Source: Streptomyces sp. R41
GTDB lineage: Bacteria; Actinomycetota; Actinomycetes; Streptomycetales; Streptomycetaceae
Reading direction: 5' to 3'
Assembly: GCF_041053055.1 (NCBI RefSeq)
Contig: NZ_CP163443.1
Location: forward strand, 744,001-808,000
Length of the DNA stretch: 64,000 bases
Positions 17,942 through 27,177 of the stretch are shown one piece after another; the first letter of the stretch is position 1, and every line of letters starts with the position of its first letter. The notes under the pieces were generated by a model. The model saw only the letters and a program-made list of their open reading frames with translations, had not been told where the DNA came from and ran no database searches. A program made the translations under genes and the position numbers.

Positions 17942-18973
17942 TCAGGCGTGCGTGGGGTGCGTGAGGGGATCGAGGGCTCGGGTCGGCCGGATGTGCCCGA
18001 CCACCGCGCCGCCCCCGAGGAGCGGCGCGCCCGCGAACTCGGCGAGCGCGGTCGGATCGACCCCGCAGCGCGCGAGGGCGGCCGCGGCCACCGGGACGCG
18101 CGCCCGGTCGGCGCCGTCGGCGATCTTGACCGCGACGGCCCGGCCGTCCGGCAAGGCCGCGACCTGCACGCCTTCGAAGCCGTCCTTGGCGAGCAGTCCC
18201 GGCACGGCCCGCATCAGCGCGGCGACGTCGCGCCCGGACCCGGAGGCCATCTCGGCGTGCTCGCGCATCGCGTCGGCCACCCGCGCCTCGGGGGTGCCCG
18301 GCGCGGCGGTGGTGATCCGGGCGGCCGCGCGGGCGAGCCCGTGCAGCGAGACGGAGAACAGGGGTGCGCCGCATCCGTCGACGGTCACCTGGGCTATGGC
18401 CTGTCCGGTGAGGTCCTCGACGATCTCCGCGATGGCCTGCTGGAGCGGGTGCGCCGGGTCGAGGTAGTTCTCGAGCGACCAGCCGTTGAGGTGGGCCGTG
18501 TACAGCATGGCCGCGTGCTTGCCCGAGCAGTTCTGGGCGAGCTGGGAGGGCAGACGGCCCTCGCGCACCCAGTCCTCGCGTACCACCGGGTCGAACGGCA
18601 GGTCGGCGACATTGCGCAGCCGGTCCTCCGGCAGTCCGGCCAGCTCCAGGATCCGCCGCGTCCCGGCGAGATGACGTTCCTCGCCGGAGTGGCTGGCGGC
18701 GGTCAGCGAGAGCAGTTCGCCGTCCAGCGGCAGCCCGGCCCGCAGCATGGCCACGGCCTGGACTGGCTTGAGAGCCGAGCGCGGGTAGAAGGCCGCCTCG
18801 ATGTCGCCGATCCGAAGCTCCAGGCTGCCGTCGGCGGCCAGCACGACCACCGAACCGTAGTGGATGCCTTCGATGACACCGCCGCGTACGAGCTGGGCGA
18901 CGGGGGCGTGCAGAGGTTCGCGGATCACGGGGGCCGCGGCGAGCGAACTGCCGTAGGTCATGGTCGGGTTCAC
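17942..18973 (-). CDS. ansA: L-asparaginase II-like protein
   Basis: A 343-residue member of the thermolabile asparaginase (PF06089-type) family, which hydrolyses Asn to Asp and NH3. Visible conserved blocks are [52 protein letters not shown] and VDGCGAP. I take the GTG at 18973 because it overlaps the permease stop (GTGA) and has GGAG seven bases upstream; ATG 18961 is the alternative. Gene order permease-asparaginase-aspartase makes an Asn uptake and breakdown operon under the upstream FadR-type regulator. Confidence 0.9.
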   Translation of the reverse strand: MNPTMTYGSSLAAAPVIREPLHAPVAQLVRGGVIEGIHYGSVVVLAADGSLELRIGDIEAAFYPRSALKPVQAVAMLRAGLPLDGELLSLTAASHSGEERHLAGTRRILELAGLPEDRLRNVADLPFDPVVREDWVREGRLPSQLAQNCSGKHAAMLYTAHLNGWSLENYLDPAHPLQQAIAEIVEDLTGQAIAQVTVDGCGAPLFSVSLHGLARAAARITTAAPGTPEARVADAMREHAEMASGSGRDVAALMRAVPGLLAKDGFEGVQVAALPDGRAVAVKIADGADRARVPVAAAALARCGVDPTALAEFAGAPLLGGGAVVGHIRPTRALDPLTHPTHA

Positions 18974-20418
18974 GCGTCGGCTCCGTCGCGTATCCCGGCG
19001 ACCCGGCGGCGCACTCCGTACCAGCCCGCGACGAGCGCGGCCACGATCAGCGGCAGACACAGGACGGTCGTGCGGCCCGCTCCCCCGTCGGCGTACATCA
19101 GCACGAGCACGGAGGCGAGGAAGCCGATGGTCACGATCTCGGTCCACGGCGAGCCGGGGAGGCGGTAACCCGGCCTGGACAGCTCGCCGTTCTGGGTCTT
19201 CCGCCAGAACAGCAGGTGACAGAGCATGATCATGCCCCAGGTGGCGAGAATGCCGATCGCCGCGAAGTTCAGCACGATCTCGAAGGCGTCGGCGGGCACG
19301 ACGAAGTTGAGGCCGACGCCGAGGACGCAGATGCCGCTGGTGAGCAGGATGCCGCCGTACGGGACCTGGCTGCGGCTCATCACGCCGGTGAACTTCGGTG
19401 CCGAGCCGGACATCGCCATCGAGCGCAGGATGCGGCCGGTGGAGTACAGGCCGGAGTTGAGGGACGACATGGCGGCGGTGAGGACGACGAGGTTCATGAC
19501 GCCGCCCGCGGCCGGGATGCCGATGTTCGACAGCACGGTGACGAAGGGGCTCTGGTCCGCGCTGTACTTGCTCCAGGGCAACAGCATCGACAGAAGGACC
19601 ACGGAGCCGACGTAGAAGATACCGACGCGCCACATGATCGAGTTGATGGCCTTGGGCATGATCTTCTCGGGGTTCGCGGTCTCGCCCGCCGCGACGCCGA
19701 CCAGCTCGACGGAGGCATAGGCGAAGACGACGCCCTGGATGATCAGCAGCATCGGCAGCAGACCGTTGGGGAAGATGCCGCCGTTGTCGGTGATCAGGGA
19801 CGGGCCCGGGTTGTGGCCGTCGACCGGGTGCTGGGTGACCAGCAGGAAGATGCCGATGAGCATGAAGACGACGAGGGCGCTGACCTTGATGATCGCGAAC
19901 CAGAACTCCAGTTCGCCGAACATCCTCACGGATATCAGGTTCACCGTCAGGACGACCGCGAGCGCGATGAGCGCGATCACCCACTGCGGGATGTCGGAGA
20001 ACATGCCCCAGTAGTGGGCGTAGACGGCCACGGCGGTGATGTCGGCGATGCCGGTGGTGGCCCAGTTCAGGAAGTACATCCAGCCCGCGACGTACGCGCC
20101 CTTCTCGCCCAGGAACTCACGGGCGTAGGACACGAAGGCGCCGGACGACGGCCGGTACAGGACGAGTTCGCCGAGCGCGCGGACGACCAGGAACGCGAAC
20201 AGGCCACAGACCGCGTACGCGACGAACAGTGAAGGACCGGCGTCGGCGAGGCGGCCGCCGGCGCCGAGGAAGAGGCCGGTGCCGATGGCTCCGCCGATGG
20301 CGATCATGTTGACGTGCCGGGACTTCAGCGACTTGCTGTAACCGGCGTCTCCGGCGTCGACGTGCGCGGTCGGCCTCGCGGTCGATGGGGCCTCTTGTTG
20401 GAGGGACTGCTCGCTCAC
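18970..20418 (-). CDS. ansP: Amino acid permease, asparagine-permease (AnsP) type
   Basis: A 482-residue APC-family proton symporter with 12 hydrophobic helices. It has the family motif [20 protein letters not shown] in helix 1, the helix 2 region [34 protein letters not shown] in helix 6 and [12 protein letters not shown] in the long loop after helix 8. Its place directly upstream of and overlapping asparaginase supports asparagine as substrate. The start at 20418 overlaps the regulator stop by 4 bp, so regulator, permease and asparaginase are one transcript. Confidence 0.9.
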   Translation of the reverse strand: MSEQSLQQEAPSTARPTAHVDAGDAGYSKSLKSRHVNMIAIGGAIGTGLFLGAGGRLADAGPSLFVAYAVCGLFAFLVVRALGELVLYRPSSGAFVSYAREFLGEKGAYVAGWMYFLNWATTGIADITAVAVYAHYWGMFSDIPQWVIALIALAVVLTVNLISVRMFGELEFWFAIIKVSALVVFMLIGIFLLVTQHPVDGHNPGPSLITDNGGIFPNGLLPMLLIIQGVVFAYASVELVGVAAGETANPEKIMPKAINSIMWRVGIFYVGSVVLLSMLLPWSKYSADQSPFVTVLSNIGIPAAGGVMNLVVLTAAMSSLNSGLYSTGRILRSMAMSGSAPKFTGVMSRSQVPYGGILLTSGICVLGVGLNFVVPADAFEIVLNFAAIGILATWGMIMLCHLLFWRKTQNGELSRPGYRLPGSPWTEIVTIGFLASVLVLMYADGGAGRTTVLCLPLIVAALVAGWYGVRRRVAGIRDGADA

Positions 20419-21146
20419 GCCTCGGGTCCGCCTTCCGTGGGGGTGTCCGTGTGCGCGGGGCGCACGATGTCGGTGAGGGTGGTCTCCACGCGGTCGAGGT
20501 GATGGGACATCGCCTCCACCGCGTCGTGTTCACTGCCGTCGATCAGGGCCTCGACGATCGCCCGGTGCTCGCGGTTGGACTGCTCGCGCCGGCCGCCGAG
20601 TTCGTTCAGGAACGCCGACTGGCGGGCCAGGGCGTCCCGGATCTCCTCGATGACCCGGCGGAAGACCGGGTTCTGGGACGCCTCGGCCACGGCGATGTGG
20701 AAGATCGTGTCCATCGCGACCCAGGCCGTGGTGTCGGTCTCCCGCTCCATCCGCTCCAGCAGATGGGCCAGGTGGTCGAGGTTCTCCGGGGTGCGGCGCA
20801 CCGCCGCGTACCCGGCGACGGGGATCTCGACGTGGCGCCGCACTTCGAGCAGGTCGCTCGCCGCGTAGTCGCCGAAGGTGGGGTCCTCGACCGTGTTGGC
20901 GAGCACGAAGGTGCCCTTGCCGGTACGGGACACGGTCAGGCCCATGACCTGCAGGGCCCGCAGCGCCTCGCGGAGCACGGGGCGGCTGACTTCGAGGCGG
21001 CGGCAGAGCTCCGCCTCGGAGGGGAGCTTGTCGCCGATGGCGTAATCGCCGCGCTCGATGGCGCTGCGGAGGTGGGTGAGCACCGCTTCCATGGCGCTGA
21101 CGCGCCGCGGTACCGAGCCACCTGTCTGGCTGTCTGACAGGTTCAC
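20415..21146 (-). CDS. FadR-subfamily GntR regulator
   Basis: A 243-residue regulator. The wHTH is at ~15-75 ([28 protein letters not shown] start, [17 protein letters not shown] recognition region), and the C-terminal FCD effector domain has metal-site residues around [13 protein letters not shown] (Asp, His) and later HRAIVEAL and MSHHL histidines. The start is GTG 21146, with GGAGG eight bases upstream; an upstream TTG at 21182 is less likely. It is the first gene of the permease-asparaginase-aspartase operon. A CTGTCTGACAG palindrome inside its first codons suggests autorepression relieved by an amino or organic acid. Confidence 0.9.
   Translation of the reverse strand: MNLSDSQTGGSVPRRVSAMEAVLTHLRSAIERGDYAIGDKLPSEAELCRRLEVSRPVLREALRALQVMGLTVSRTGKGTFVLANTVEDPTFGDYAASDLLEVRRHVEIPVAGYAAVRRTPENLDHLAHLLERMERETDTTAWVAMDTIFHIAVAEASQNPVFRRVIEEIRDALARQSAFLNELGGRREQSNREHRAIVEALIDGSEHDAVEAMSHHLDRVETTLTDIVRPAHTDTPTEGGPEA
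21120..21142 (-). promoter_or_regulatory. Candidate operator of the FadR-type regulator
   Basis: Two nested inverted repeats sit at the 5' end of the regulator gene: the outer ACCTGTC / GACAGGT (21120-21126 and 21136-21142) and the inner perfect 11-mer CTGTCTGACAG (21130-21140). The inner site fits the GT-N3-AC form bound by FadR-type regulators. It covers codons 2-8, so binding would block elongation or initiation. Binding is inferred. Confidence 0.5.
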
Positions 21147-21189
21147 GGGGTGATCCTCCGGGTGACCGGCGGGGGCTGTCAAGGGCAGC

Positions 21190-21242
21190 GAAAAGAAAAA
21201 TTCAGGGGGCGCGAAGCCTGAAAACCGGCTTTACGCCCCCTG
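21190..21242 (-). terminator. Strong intrinsic terminator of uppP
   Basis: On the minus strand CAGGGGGCG pairs with CGCCCCCTG, with an inner AAGCC/GGCTT stem around a GGTTTTCA loop, and is followed directly by AATTTTTCTTTTC. This is a textbook Rho-independent terminator, rare in Streptomyces. It separates uppP from the regulator gene that starts at 21146. Confidence 0.9.
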
Positions 21243-21248
21243 TGACCA

Positions 21249-21422
21249 GCTGTTTCTGTGCTCAGCCGGCGACTTCGGCTGTATCTCTGCTCGGCCGACT
21301 GGTTCAGCGGTCTTTGTGGTCGGCCGACCGCTTCAGCCGTTTTTCTACCCGGTCGACTGCTTCAGCCAGTTTTGCGCTCGGTCGACTGGTCCAGTCGTTT
21401 CCGCGATCAGTCGGCTGGCTCA
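21249..21422 (-). repeat. 29-bp tandem array starting at the uppP stop codon
   Basis: Read on the minus strand, six contiguous 29-bp units begin exactly at the uppP TGA (21422) and run to 21249. Their consensus is TGAAnCAGTCGGCCGAGCA followed by nAAAnACnGC. Units differ from one another by several bases. Most units start with TGA or TGG and hold a TCGGCCGA-like palindrome. The array ends just before the terminator hairpin. Confidence 0.9.
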
Positions 21423-22256
21423 GCTGTCGAGGGCCCCGGTGGCCAGCAGCCCGAACAGCGCCACGCCGATGACGATCCGATAGATCACGAACGCGTTGAA
21501 GGAGTGCTTGGCGACGAACTTCAGCAGCCAGGCGATCGAGCCGTACGCGACCACGAAGGAGACGAGGGTGCCGACGGCCAGCGGGGCGGCGCCGACACCC
21601 GTGCCCAGGGCGTCCTTCAGCTCGTACAGACCGGCGCCGGTCAGCGCGGGGATGCCGAGGAAGAAGGAGAGCCGGGTGGCCGCGACGCGGTCCAGGTCGA
21701 GGATGAGCGCCGTGGACATGGTGGCGCCGGAGCGCGAGAAGCCCGGGAAGAGCAGGGCGAGGATCTGGGAGCTGCCGACCAGCATCGCGTCCTTGAACGA
21801 GGTGTCGTCCTCACCGCGCTTGTGCCGGCCCATCTGGTCCGCCGCCCACATGACACCACTGCCGACGATCAGCGAGGCCGCGACCACCCACAGCGAGGCG
21901 AGCGGCCCCTCGATCAGCGGCTTCGCCGCGAGGCCCACGATCACGATCGGAATGGTCGCGTAGATCACCCACCAGGCGAACTTGTAGTCGTGGTGCTGAC
22001 GCTCCTGCTTGTTGCGCAGTCCACGCCCCCAGGCGGAGACGATCCGCACGATGTCCTTGAAGAAGTACACGAGCACGGCGGCGATCGCGCCGACCTGGAT
22101 GACCGCGGAGAAGCCGACGACGGCGTTGTCGTCGACGGGGATGCCCATCAGCCCTTCGGTGATCTTGAGATGGCCGGTGGAGGAGACGGGGAGGAACTCG
22201 GTCACCCCCTCGACGGCTCCGAGGACGACGGCCTGACCGACGTTGATGACGCTCAT
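21420..22256 (-). CDS. uppP: Undecaprenyl-diphosphate phosphatase
   Basis: A 278-residue polytopic membrane enzyme that dephosphorylates undecaprenyl pyrophosphate so the lipid carrier can be reused in wall synthesis; it also gives bacitracin resistance (BacA). The (E/Q)xxxE motif is in VEGVTEFLPVSSTGHL (residues 15-30) and the second active-site motif PGFSRSGATM is at 171-180. Length and eight-helix pattern are standard. Monocistronic by appearance, with a tandem repeat array and strong terminator downstream. Confidence 0.95.
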   Translation of the reverse strand: MSVINVGQAVVLGAVEGVTEFLPVSSTGHLKITEGLMGIPVDDNAVVGFSAVIQVGAIAAVLVYFFKDIVRIVSAWGRGLRNKQERQHHDYKFAWWVIYATIPIVIVGLAAKPLIEGPLASLWVVAASLIVGSGVMWAADQMGRHKRGEDDTSFKDAMLVGSSQILALLFPGFSRSGATMSTALILDLDRVAATRLSFFLGIPALTGAGLYELKDALGTGVGAAPLAVGTLVSFVVAYGSIAWLLKFVAKHSFNAFVIYRIVIGVALFGLLATGALDS

Positions 22257-22340
22257 GGGATCCAGTTCTGAGGAGTTGGTCGACAGTGCTGTAGACGGTG
22301 CTGGGGGACAGTCTTACCTATGCGTGCGGACGCCTGGCGC

Positions 22341-22715
22341 CTAGGTCCACAAAGCTTGCGCAAACGAGACCCCGGCGAACGCCGCGCCCAGGCCGGCCGT
22401 CACGCTCAGTACCACGTTGGCGGCGGCGTAGAACCCCGCGCCGGTCTCGGTCAGCCGCAGTGTCTCGTACGAGAACGTCGAGTACGTGGTCAGCGCCCCG
22501 CACAGGCCCGTGCCGATCAGCAGCTGCAGGTGCGGGGAGGCGTGGCCCGCCGAGGCCGCGCCGGTGAGGAGCCCCAGGACCAGACAGCCTGTCACGTTGA
22601 CGACGAGCGTGCCCCAGGGGAAGACCGTGTCGTGTTTCAGCTGCACCGCCCGGTCGGTCAGATAGCGCAGGGGTGCCCCGACCGCGGCACCGATGATCAC
22701 CAGCAGCCAGTTCAC
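22341..22715 (-). CDS. crcB: Fluoride exporter CrcB (first paralogue)
   Basis: A 124-residue four-helix Fluc channel subunit. It shows [11 protein letters not shown] near the N-terminus, [11 protein letters not shown] with the pore Asn, and [16 protein letters not shown] with the conserved Thr/Ser/Phe track. It starts with GTG overlapping the DUF190 stop. With the second crcB upstream this locus can make a heterodimeric channel, as is common in actinobacteria and firmicutes. No fluoride riboswitch was recognised upstream of the operon. Confidence 0.92.
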   Translation of the reverse strand: MNWLLVIIGAAVGAPLRYLTDRAVQLKHDTVFPWGTLVVNVTGCLVLGLLTGAASAGHASPHLQLLIGTGLCGALTTYSTFSYETLRLTETGAGFYAAANVVLSVTAGLGAAFAGVSFAQALWT

Positions 22716-23158
22716 AACGACTTCTCACCTTTCCCGTCCGCGTCGCCTCTCCCATCCGTGGCCTCGGGGGTGTCGCGAGGAGTGCCCTCGGAGGCGTTGC
22801 GGCGGGTGTCCTCACCGTCGCCGCCCCGTCCGACGTACCGGATGACCTCGCAGTCGTCGAGGATCACCAGACCCTCGGTGACGAGTTCGTCGAGCTTCGG
22901 CAGGAACGCCCGTACGCGCTCCTCGGTGTCCACGATCACGATGGCCACCGGCAGGTCCTCGCTCAGCGAGAGCAGCCGCGAGGTGTGGATCAGGGAGGAG
23001 GCGCCGAAGCCCTCGATGCCCCGGAAGACACTGGCGCCCGCGAGGCCTGCCGCGTGGGCGCGGTGCACGATCTCCGTGTAGAGCGGTTTGTGGTGCCAGG
23101 TGTCGTTCTCGCCGATGAAGATCGTCACCCGCAGGGCGCTGCCCGTCAGCCTCGTCAT
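22712..23158 (-). CDS. DUF190 protein linked to CrcB
   Basis: A 148-residue soluble protein. Residues 1-110 form the DUF190 domain, a PII-like ferredoxin fold ([61 protein letters not shown]), and the tail after ~115 is charged and disordered. DUF190 genes regularly accompany crcB and are thought to have a regulatory role in fluoride export. It overlaps both neighbours by 4 bp, so the three genes are translationally coupled. GGAGG precedes ATG 23158. Confidence 0.9.
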   Translation of the reverse strand: MTRLTGSALRVTIFIGENDTWHHKPLYTEIVHRAHAAGLAGASVFRGIEGFGASSLIHTSRLLSLSEDLPVAIVIVDTEERVRAFLPKLDELVTEGLVILDDCEVIRYVGRGGDGEDTRRNASEGTPRDTPEATDGRGDADGKGEKSL

Positions 23159-23640
23159 CGCTGCCTCCATGCCAGGGCGCGGCGTACCGCCGTCCCCGCG
23201 AGCCACACCGCCGCGAGCGCCGCGAGCAGGGTCGCGGCGAGGTAGGCGAGCCCGGTTCCGGGGTGGCCCGCGTCGAGAAGTTTCTGGATGTCGACGGCGT
23301 AGGTCGAGAAGGTGGTGAACCCGCCGAGCACGCCGGTACCGAAGAAGGGCCGGACCAGCCGATGAGCCGCCCACACATCGGTGATGACGACCATGAAGGC
23401 GCCGATCACGGCGCAGCCGATCACATTGACCCAGAACGTGGTCCAGGGAAATCCGCCCGTCTGCACCGGCCACAGCTGCGCCGCTCCGTAGCGGGCCGTG
23501 GCGCCGACGGCGCCGCCGAGCGCGACCATCGCGACGACGGGTCCCTGGCCGCGCCAGGGCGACGCCGCCCTCCGCGCGGGCATGCGCACGGGGGCCGGGG
23601 TGTCGGGTTCGTCGACCCGCTCGGGGTGCGGGACTGTCAT
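23155..23640 (-). CDS. crcB: Fluoride exporter CrcB (second paralogue)
   Basis: A 161-residue Fluc subunit with a ~35-residue hydrophilic N-terminal extension (Pro/Arg/Asp-rich), then four helices. Family marks are [32 protein letters not shown] with the pore Asn and [15 protein letters not shown]. It is the first gene of the crcB-DUF190-crcB operon, with GGAGAAG before ATG 23640. The long N-terminus separates it from the short partner encoded downstream. Confidence 0.92.
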   Translation of the reverse strand: MTVPHPERVDEPDTPAPVRMPARRAASPWRGQGPVVAMVALGGAVGATARYGAAQLWPVQTGGFPWTTFWVNVIGCAVIGAFMVVITDVWAAHRLVRPFFGTGVLGGFTTFSTYAVDIQKLLDAGHPGTGLAYLAATLLAALAAVWLAGTAVRRALAWRQR

Positions 23641-23816
23641 GGACGTACTTCTCCTACTCGCCGGGCCCCGCGGGGCACACATCATCGCAAGTAGGGACCG
23701 TTGGCGGCAGCGGCGCCGCGGTTCGGGTACGGCGGGCCCCACCGCCGCGCCGCGACACAAGATCGCGGCCGGTGAACAGGGTAACGCCGGGGGTACCGGC
23801 CGCGCACACTCGGCTC

Positions 23817-23972
23817 AGCCTGTGGCCACCGGCCGGGCGCACGGGCTCCCGACGACCGGCGGTGCGCAACGGCTCAGTCCGCGGCGACCACCCGTACACA
23901 ACGGCTCAATCCCCGACGACCAGCCGTCCGCAACGGCTCAATCCCCGACGACCAGCCGTGTGCATCGGCTCA
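23817..23972 (-). repeat. 32-bp tandem array starting at the SMP-30 stop codon
   Basis: On the minus strand four 32-bp units begin at the gene's TGA (23972) and run to 23845, then a shortened unit to about 23818 leads to another TGAGCCG. Units start TGAGCCG(A/T)TG and share a GGCTGGTCGTCGGGG core; units 1 and 2 differ at only a few positions. Neighbouring units can pair through ACGGCT/AGCCGT. Confidence 0.9.
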
Positions 23973-24950
23973 GTCCGTCGGAGCGGGCAGGTCGCACACG
24001 GCGATCCCCCGTTCCCAGATGCTCCCCAGCACCAGCCGGCCGTCGGCCTCGCAGGCGCTGGTGACCATGCGGAACCGTGCGCGGCGGCGTTCGAGGTGAT
24101 GGAGGACGCGGCCCTCGTCGTCGACCGCGATGACCCCCGCTGTGCCCGGAGGACGGAACGGCGCGCGCACCGCGACGCGGGCGGCGGTGTGCCGCAGCGC
24201 GGGGCCGCGGCGGTGGAGGAGTTCCAGGGCGGCGACGCGGGGTCCGGGCAGCGCCACCCAGATCGGCCCGTCGGGGGCGCGCCAGAGGTTGTCGGGCTGA
24301 CCGGGCAGATCGTCGACGAAGGTCTCGCGGCGCCCCTGCTTCGGCCCGGCGAGCCAGTAGCGGGTGAGGCGCCGCTCGCCGGTCTCCGCGACGACGAGGA
24401 AGGACTCGTCCGCAGCGGGTGCGAGCCCGTTGGCGAACTGCAGCCCCTCCAGGAGCACTTCCGGTTCCTTCTCCCCCGGTGCGAGGCGCAGCAGGCGGCC
24501 GGTTCCGGTGTGCTCGACCAGGTCGCCGATCCATTGCTCAAGCGGGTGACTCCGGCTGGAGACAGTGAAGTAGATCGTGCCGTCCGACAGTGCGACCACG
24601 TTGCTGCAGAAGCGCAGGGGTTCGCCGGCCACCGTGTCGGCGAGGACGCGCACGATACCGTCGTCGAGCCCGATCCGCAGCAGTCCGCGCCGGGCGTCGC
24701 AGACCAACAGGCCGTCGTCCGGGAGGAGTTCGAGCCCCAGGGGCCTGCCGCCCGTCTCCGCGATCACCCGGGAGCGGGTGCGTTCGGGATCGCCGAATCC
24801 GTCGACGCGCACGATGCGGCCGTCCTCCAGGCCGGTCAGCACCCGGCCCCGGGCGTCGGCCACCACGTCCTCGGGGCCGCGGCCGTCGAGCAGGACGAAG
24901 CGCCGGGGTACGAGCGGGGCGGGCCCGCCGGTGGCGCGCGAGTGAGCCAT
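23970..24950 (-). CDS. SMP-30/gluconolactonase-family beta-propeller protein
   Basis: A 326-residue six-bladed beta-propeller of the SMP-30/strictosidine-synthase-like type. Blades repeat a G-R(I/L)-x-R-V pattern: LDGRGPEDVVADARGRVLTG at the start, GRPLGLELLPDDGLLVCDA, SNVVALSDGTIYFTVSS (calcium-ligand Asn), QFANGLAPAADESFLVVAET and PDNLWRAPDGPIWVA (Asn-Gly and Asp ligands). Such proteins are metal-dependent lactonases or hydrolases. GGAGG precedes ATG 24950. The small wHTH gene 31 bp upstream on the same strand may control it. The C-terminus lies in a tandem repeat array. Confidence 0.85.
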   Translation of the reverse strand: MAHSRATGGPAPLVPRRFVLLDGRGPEDVVADARGRVLTGLEDGRIVRVDGFGDPERTRSRVIAETGGRPLGLELLPDDGLLVCDARRGLLRIGLDDGIVRVLADTVAGEPLRFCSNVVALSDGTIYFTVSSRSHPLEQWIGDLVEHTGTGRLLRLAPGEKEPEVLLEGLQFANGLAPAADESFLVVAETGERRLTRYWLAGPKQGRRETFVDDLPGQPDNLWRAPDGPIWVALPGPRVAALELLHRRGPALRHTAARVAVRAPFRPPGTAGVIAVDDEGRVLHHLERRRARFRMVTSACEADGRLVLGSIWERGIAVCDLPAPTD

Positions 24951-24981
24951 GGGTGCCTCCTGCGGCCGGTGGGCCACGCCG

Positions 24982-25269
24982 CTACCAGCCCTTCTCGAAG
25001 AAGTGCGCGACCTCGGCGATGCGCCATTCGTCGCGACGGTAGAAGGTCCGGCGTCTGATCTTCTTGGCCCGCAGCAGACCGACCCCGGTGAGCAGGTCGA
25101 GATGCGTGCGCGCCACCGCACGGCTCACACCGAGCTTGGCGGCGAGGGCCTCCGGGCTGACACCGTCCTCGACGAGGTCGCCGTAGCGCTGTGGTGGGAA
25201 GTGCGCGGCGGGGTCCCGCAGCCACTCCAGTATGTCCAGGCGTTGCCCACTGACGGGAACCTTCAGCAT
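24982..25269 (-). CDS. ArsR-like winged-helix regulator
   Basis: A 95-residue protein made of a single winged helix: RLDILEWLRDPAAHFPPQ, then DGVSPEALAAKLGVSRAVARTHLDLL as HTH and KKIRRRTFYRRDEWRI as wing and last helix. No metal-binding cysteines are visible. It resembles small ArsR/MarR-like DNA-binding proteins that accompany SMP-30 or oxidoreductase genes in actinomycetes. Co-transcribed with the SMP-30 gene. Effector unknown. Confidence 0.8.
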   Translation of the reverse strand: MLKVPVSGQRLDILEWLRDPAAHFPPQRYGDLVEDGVSPEALAAKLGVSRAVARTHLDLLTGVGLLRAKKIRRRTFYRRDEWRIAEVAHFFEKGW

Positions 25270-25400
25270 CTCGTCCCCCTCCGAACCGGCGGTCTCCCGC
25301 TACTGTCCCGCAGCCCGGGGCGGCACGCACGGGCTTCCGCGACCCTGGCCGGGGCCGAACGGGTAGAGCTGACCGGGCCGAACGGCCCAAGGGCGCCGCA

Positions 25401-25430
25401 AGGGCCCGGCTGCCGGGGCAGCCGGGCCCT
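25401..25430 (-). terminator. Long perfect hairpin after the GH53 gene
   Basis: A 14-bp perfect inverted repeat, AGGGCCCGGCTGCC and GGCAGCCGGGCCCT, is separated by only GG and lies 8 bp beyond the GH53 stop codon. It is a very stable terminator hairpin without a T-run and may serve both this gene and the convergent direction. Confidence 0.8.
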
Positions 25431-25437
25431 CAGGGGC

Positions 25438-27000
25438 TCAGCGGTGACTGAACACCGACATGGCCGGAAGCGCCTTGTCGTCGAAGCCGAACAGGGCCTG
25501 GTTCTCCCAGCCGTTGCCCGACGTGGCGTCGGTCGGGTCCCAGCCGTTGCCGGTGACCGCCGTCCAGGTGGCCTCCCAGTAGAAGACGCCGAGACCGCGG
25601 CCGTTCGGGACGGCCTCCACGATGTTCATCACGTCCCGCAGCCAGGCGGTCTGCCCGGCCGTCGAGGCCGGGTAGCCGGAGACCAGCTCACCGGTCGTGT
25701 CGATCTGGTTGACGAGCGAGTCGTCGCTGTCCAGACGGAAGGGGTATGCCGTCTCGGCGACGAAGACCGGCTTGTTGTAGCGGGCCGCCGCGTCGTCCAG
25801 GGTGGTCTGGAAGTCGTAGAGCGAGCCGTGCCAGTAGCCGTAGTACGACAGGCCGATGGCGTCGAAGTTCACACCGTTGGCCACCGCGTTGTCGAACCAC
25901 CAGCGGGTGCCGGTCAGGTCGCCGCCCTTGGCGAGGTGCAGCGCCACGACGGTGGACGAGGACACCGCCTTGGCCGCGCTGTAGCCGGAGTTGAGCAGGC
26001 CGGCGAGCTGCGACCAGTTGTCCGTGGAACCCTCGGACCACAGCATGCCGCCGTTGATCTCGTTGCCGATCTGCACCATGTCGGCCGTGGTGCCCTGCGC
26101 CTTCAGCGCGTTGAGCACGTCGTAGGTGTGGTTGTAGACGTCCGTCTTCAACTGGCTGTACGAGTGCCCGGCCCAGGCCGCCGGCTTGGTCTGGGCGCCG
26201 GGGTCGGCCCAGGTGTCGGAGTAGTGGAAGTCGACGAGGAGCTTCATGCCCTGCGCCTTGATGCGCTTGGCCATCGCCAGGACGCGCGTCTTGTTGTTGT
26301 AGCCGTCGGCCGGGTTCACCCACACCTTGAGGCGGGCGTAGTTCATGCCGGAGGACTTGAGGATGGCGAGCGCGTCACCGGTTGTGCCGGAGCTGGTCTT
26401 GTAGACCCCGCCGAGGGCCTCGCTCTTGGCGAGGGAGGAGATGTCGGAGCCCTTGACGGACAGTCCGGTGGTGCCCGAGGTGAACGTCAGGTCGTCGACG
26501 TTGATCCAGTTGCCCGCGTTGGCGTCGGAGTAAATGCTGATCGTGCACTGGTTGTTGGTCACCGCTACGGGCACGACGAGGTGTATCCATCCGCTGCTGG
26601 AGACCGGCAGATCGGTGCGCTGCTCGGTGCCGCCGCAGTTCTTCAGTGCGAGGTAGGCGGAGTTCTGGCCGCCGCCCGAGCGCACCCAGGCGGTGAGCTT
26701 GTAGTTGCCGTTGGTCAGCCCGGAGAGGTACTGGTACGTCTCCACCTTGTACGCGGACGCCGAGTAATGGGTGAGGCGGTAACTCCCGCCGTGGCCACCG
26801 GACTCCACGTAGGAGGCGCCGGTGTCGCCGTACTCCGACCACCCGCTGGGCGTGGCGACGCCGGAGCCGTCGGTCTCGAATCCGGCGTTCGTGAGGGTGC
26901 TCGCCGCCTGCGCCGTCTGCGCGGGGAGGGCGGTGAGGGCGAGCCCGGCCGCGAGCGGCAGCAGCAGGGCCCTGAGTGTGCGTCTGGGATGGAACATCAT
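25438..27000 (-). CDS. Secreted arabinogalactan endo-beta-1,4-galactanase (GH53) with N-terminal carbohydrate-binding domain
   Basis: A 520-residue extracellular enzyme that cuts beta-1,4-galactan of type I arabinogalactan. Signal peptide ~1-33 (LALTALPAQTAQA, then AS). Residues ~34-175 form a beta-sandwich carbohydrate-binding-like domain (NAGFETDG at the start, WINVDDLTFTSG at the end). From ~180 the GH53 barrel follows: KGSDISSLAKSEALGGVY, ARLKVWVNPADG, VDFHYSDTWADPG, MVQIGNEINGGMLW (acid/base Glu) and PVFVAETAYPF (nucleophile Glu). It follows the GH42 gene on the same strand, so galactan cut outside would give galacto-oligosaccharides for import and further hydrolysis. Confidence 0.93.
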   Translation of the reverse strand: MMFHPRRTLRALLLPLAAGLALTALPAQTAQAASTLTNAGFETDGSGVATPSGWSEYGDTGASYVESGGHGGSYRLTHYSASAYKVETYQYLSGLTNGNYKLTAWVRSGGGQNSAYLALKNCGGTEQRTDLPVSSSGWIHLVVPVAVTNNQCTISIYSDANAGNWINVDDLTFTSGTTGLSVKGSDISSLAKSEALGGVYKTSSGTTGDALAILKSSGMNYARLKVWVNPADGYNNKTRVLAMAKRIKAQGMKLLVDFHYSDTWADPGAQTKPAAWAGHSYSQLKTDVYNHTYDVLNALKAQGTTADMVQIGNEINGGMLWSEGSTDNWSQLAGLLNSGYSAAKAVSSSTVVALHLAKGGDLTGTRWWFDNAVANGVNFDAIGLSYYGYWHGSLYDFQTTLDDAAARYNKPVFVAETAYPFRLDSDDSLVNQIDTTGELVSGYPASTAGQTAWLRDVMNIVEAVPNGRGLGVFYWEATWTAVTGNGWDPTDATSGNGWENQALFGFDDKALPAMSVFSHR

Positions 27001-27177
27001 CGTCCGTCGTCCCTTCGACGTGATGGGGATGGGGGTGCCCCCGCGATGGAGCCGGAGGGCGCCCCCTCCGCCCGCGGCTCGTGCGCTCACACGGGCGGAG
27101 GGGAGTCGGCTGGGCCGGGCGGGTCGTGGGACCCGCACGGCCGACATCTGAAAGCGGCTCAGCCGGCGGACATCGGC

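Noticed and set aside
15483..18467. 994-codon plus-strand open frame
   Set aside because: It lies opposite glutaminase, aspartase and asparaginase. Its sequence follows the reverse frames of those genes and the repeat array; no protein family seen.
23641..23800. Fluoride riboswitch upstream of crcB
   Set aside because: The conserved GGnGATGG...CCGCC-type pseudoknot core was not recognisable by eye on the minus strand; left as a search to run.
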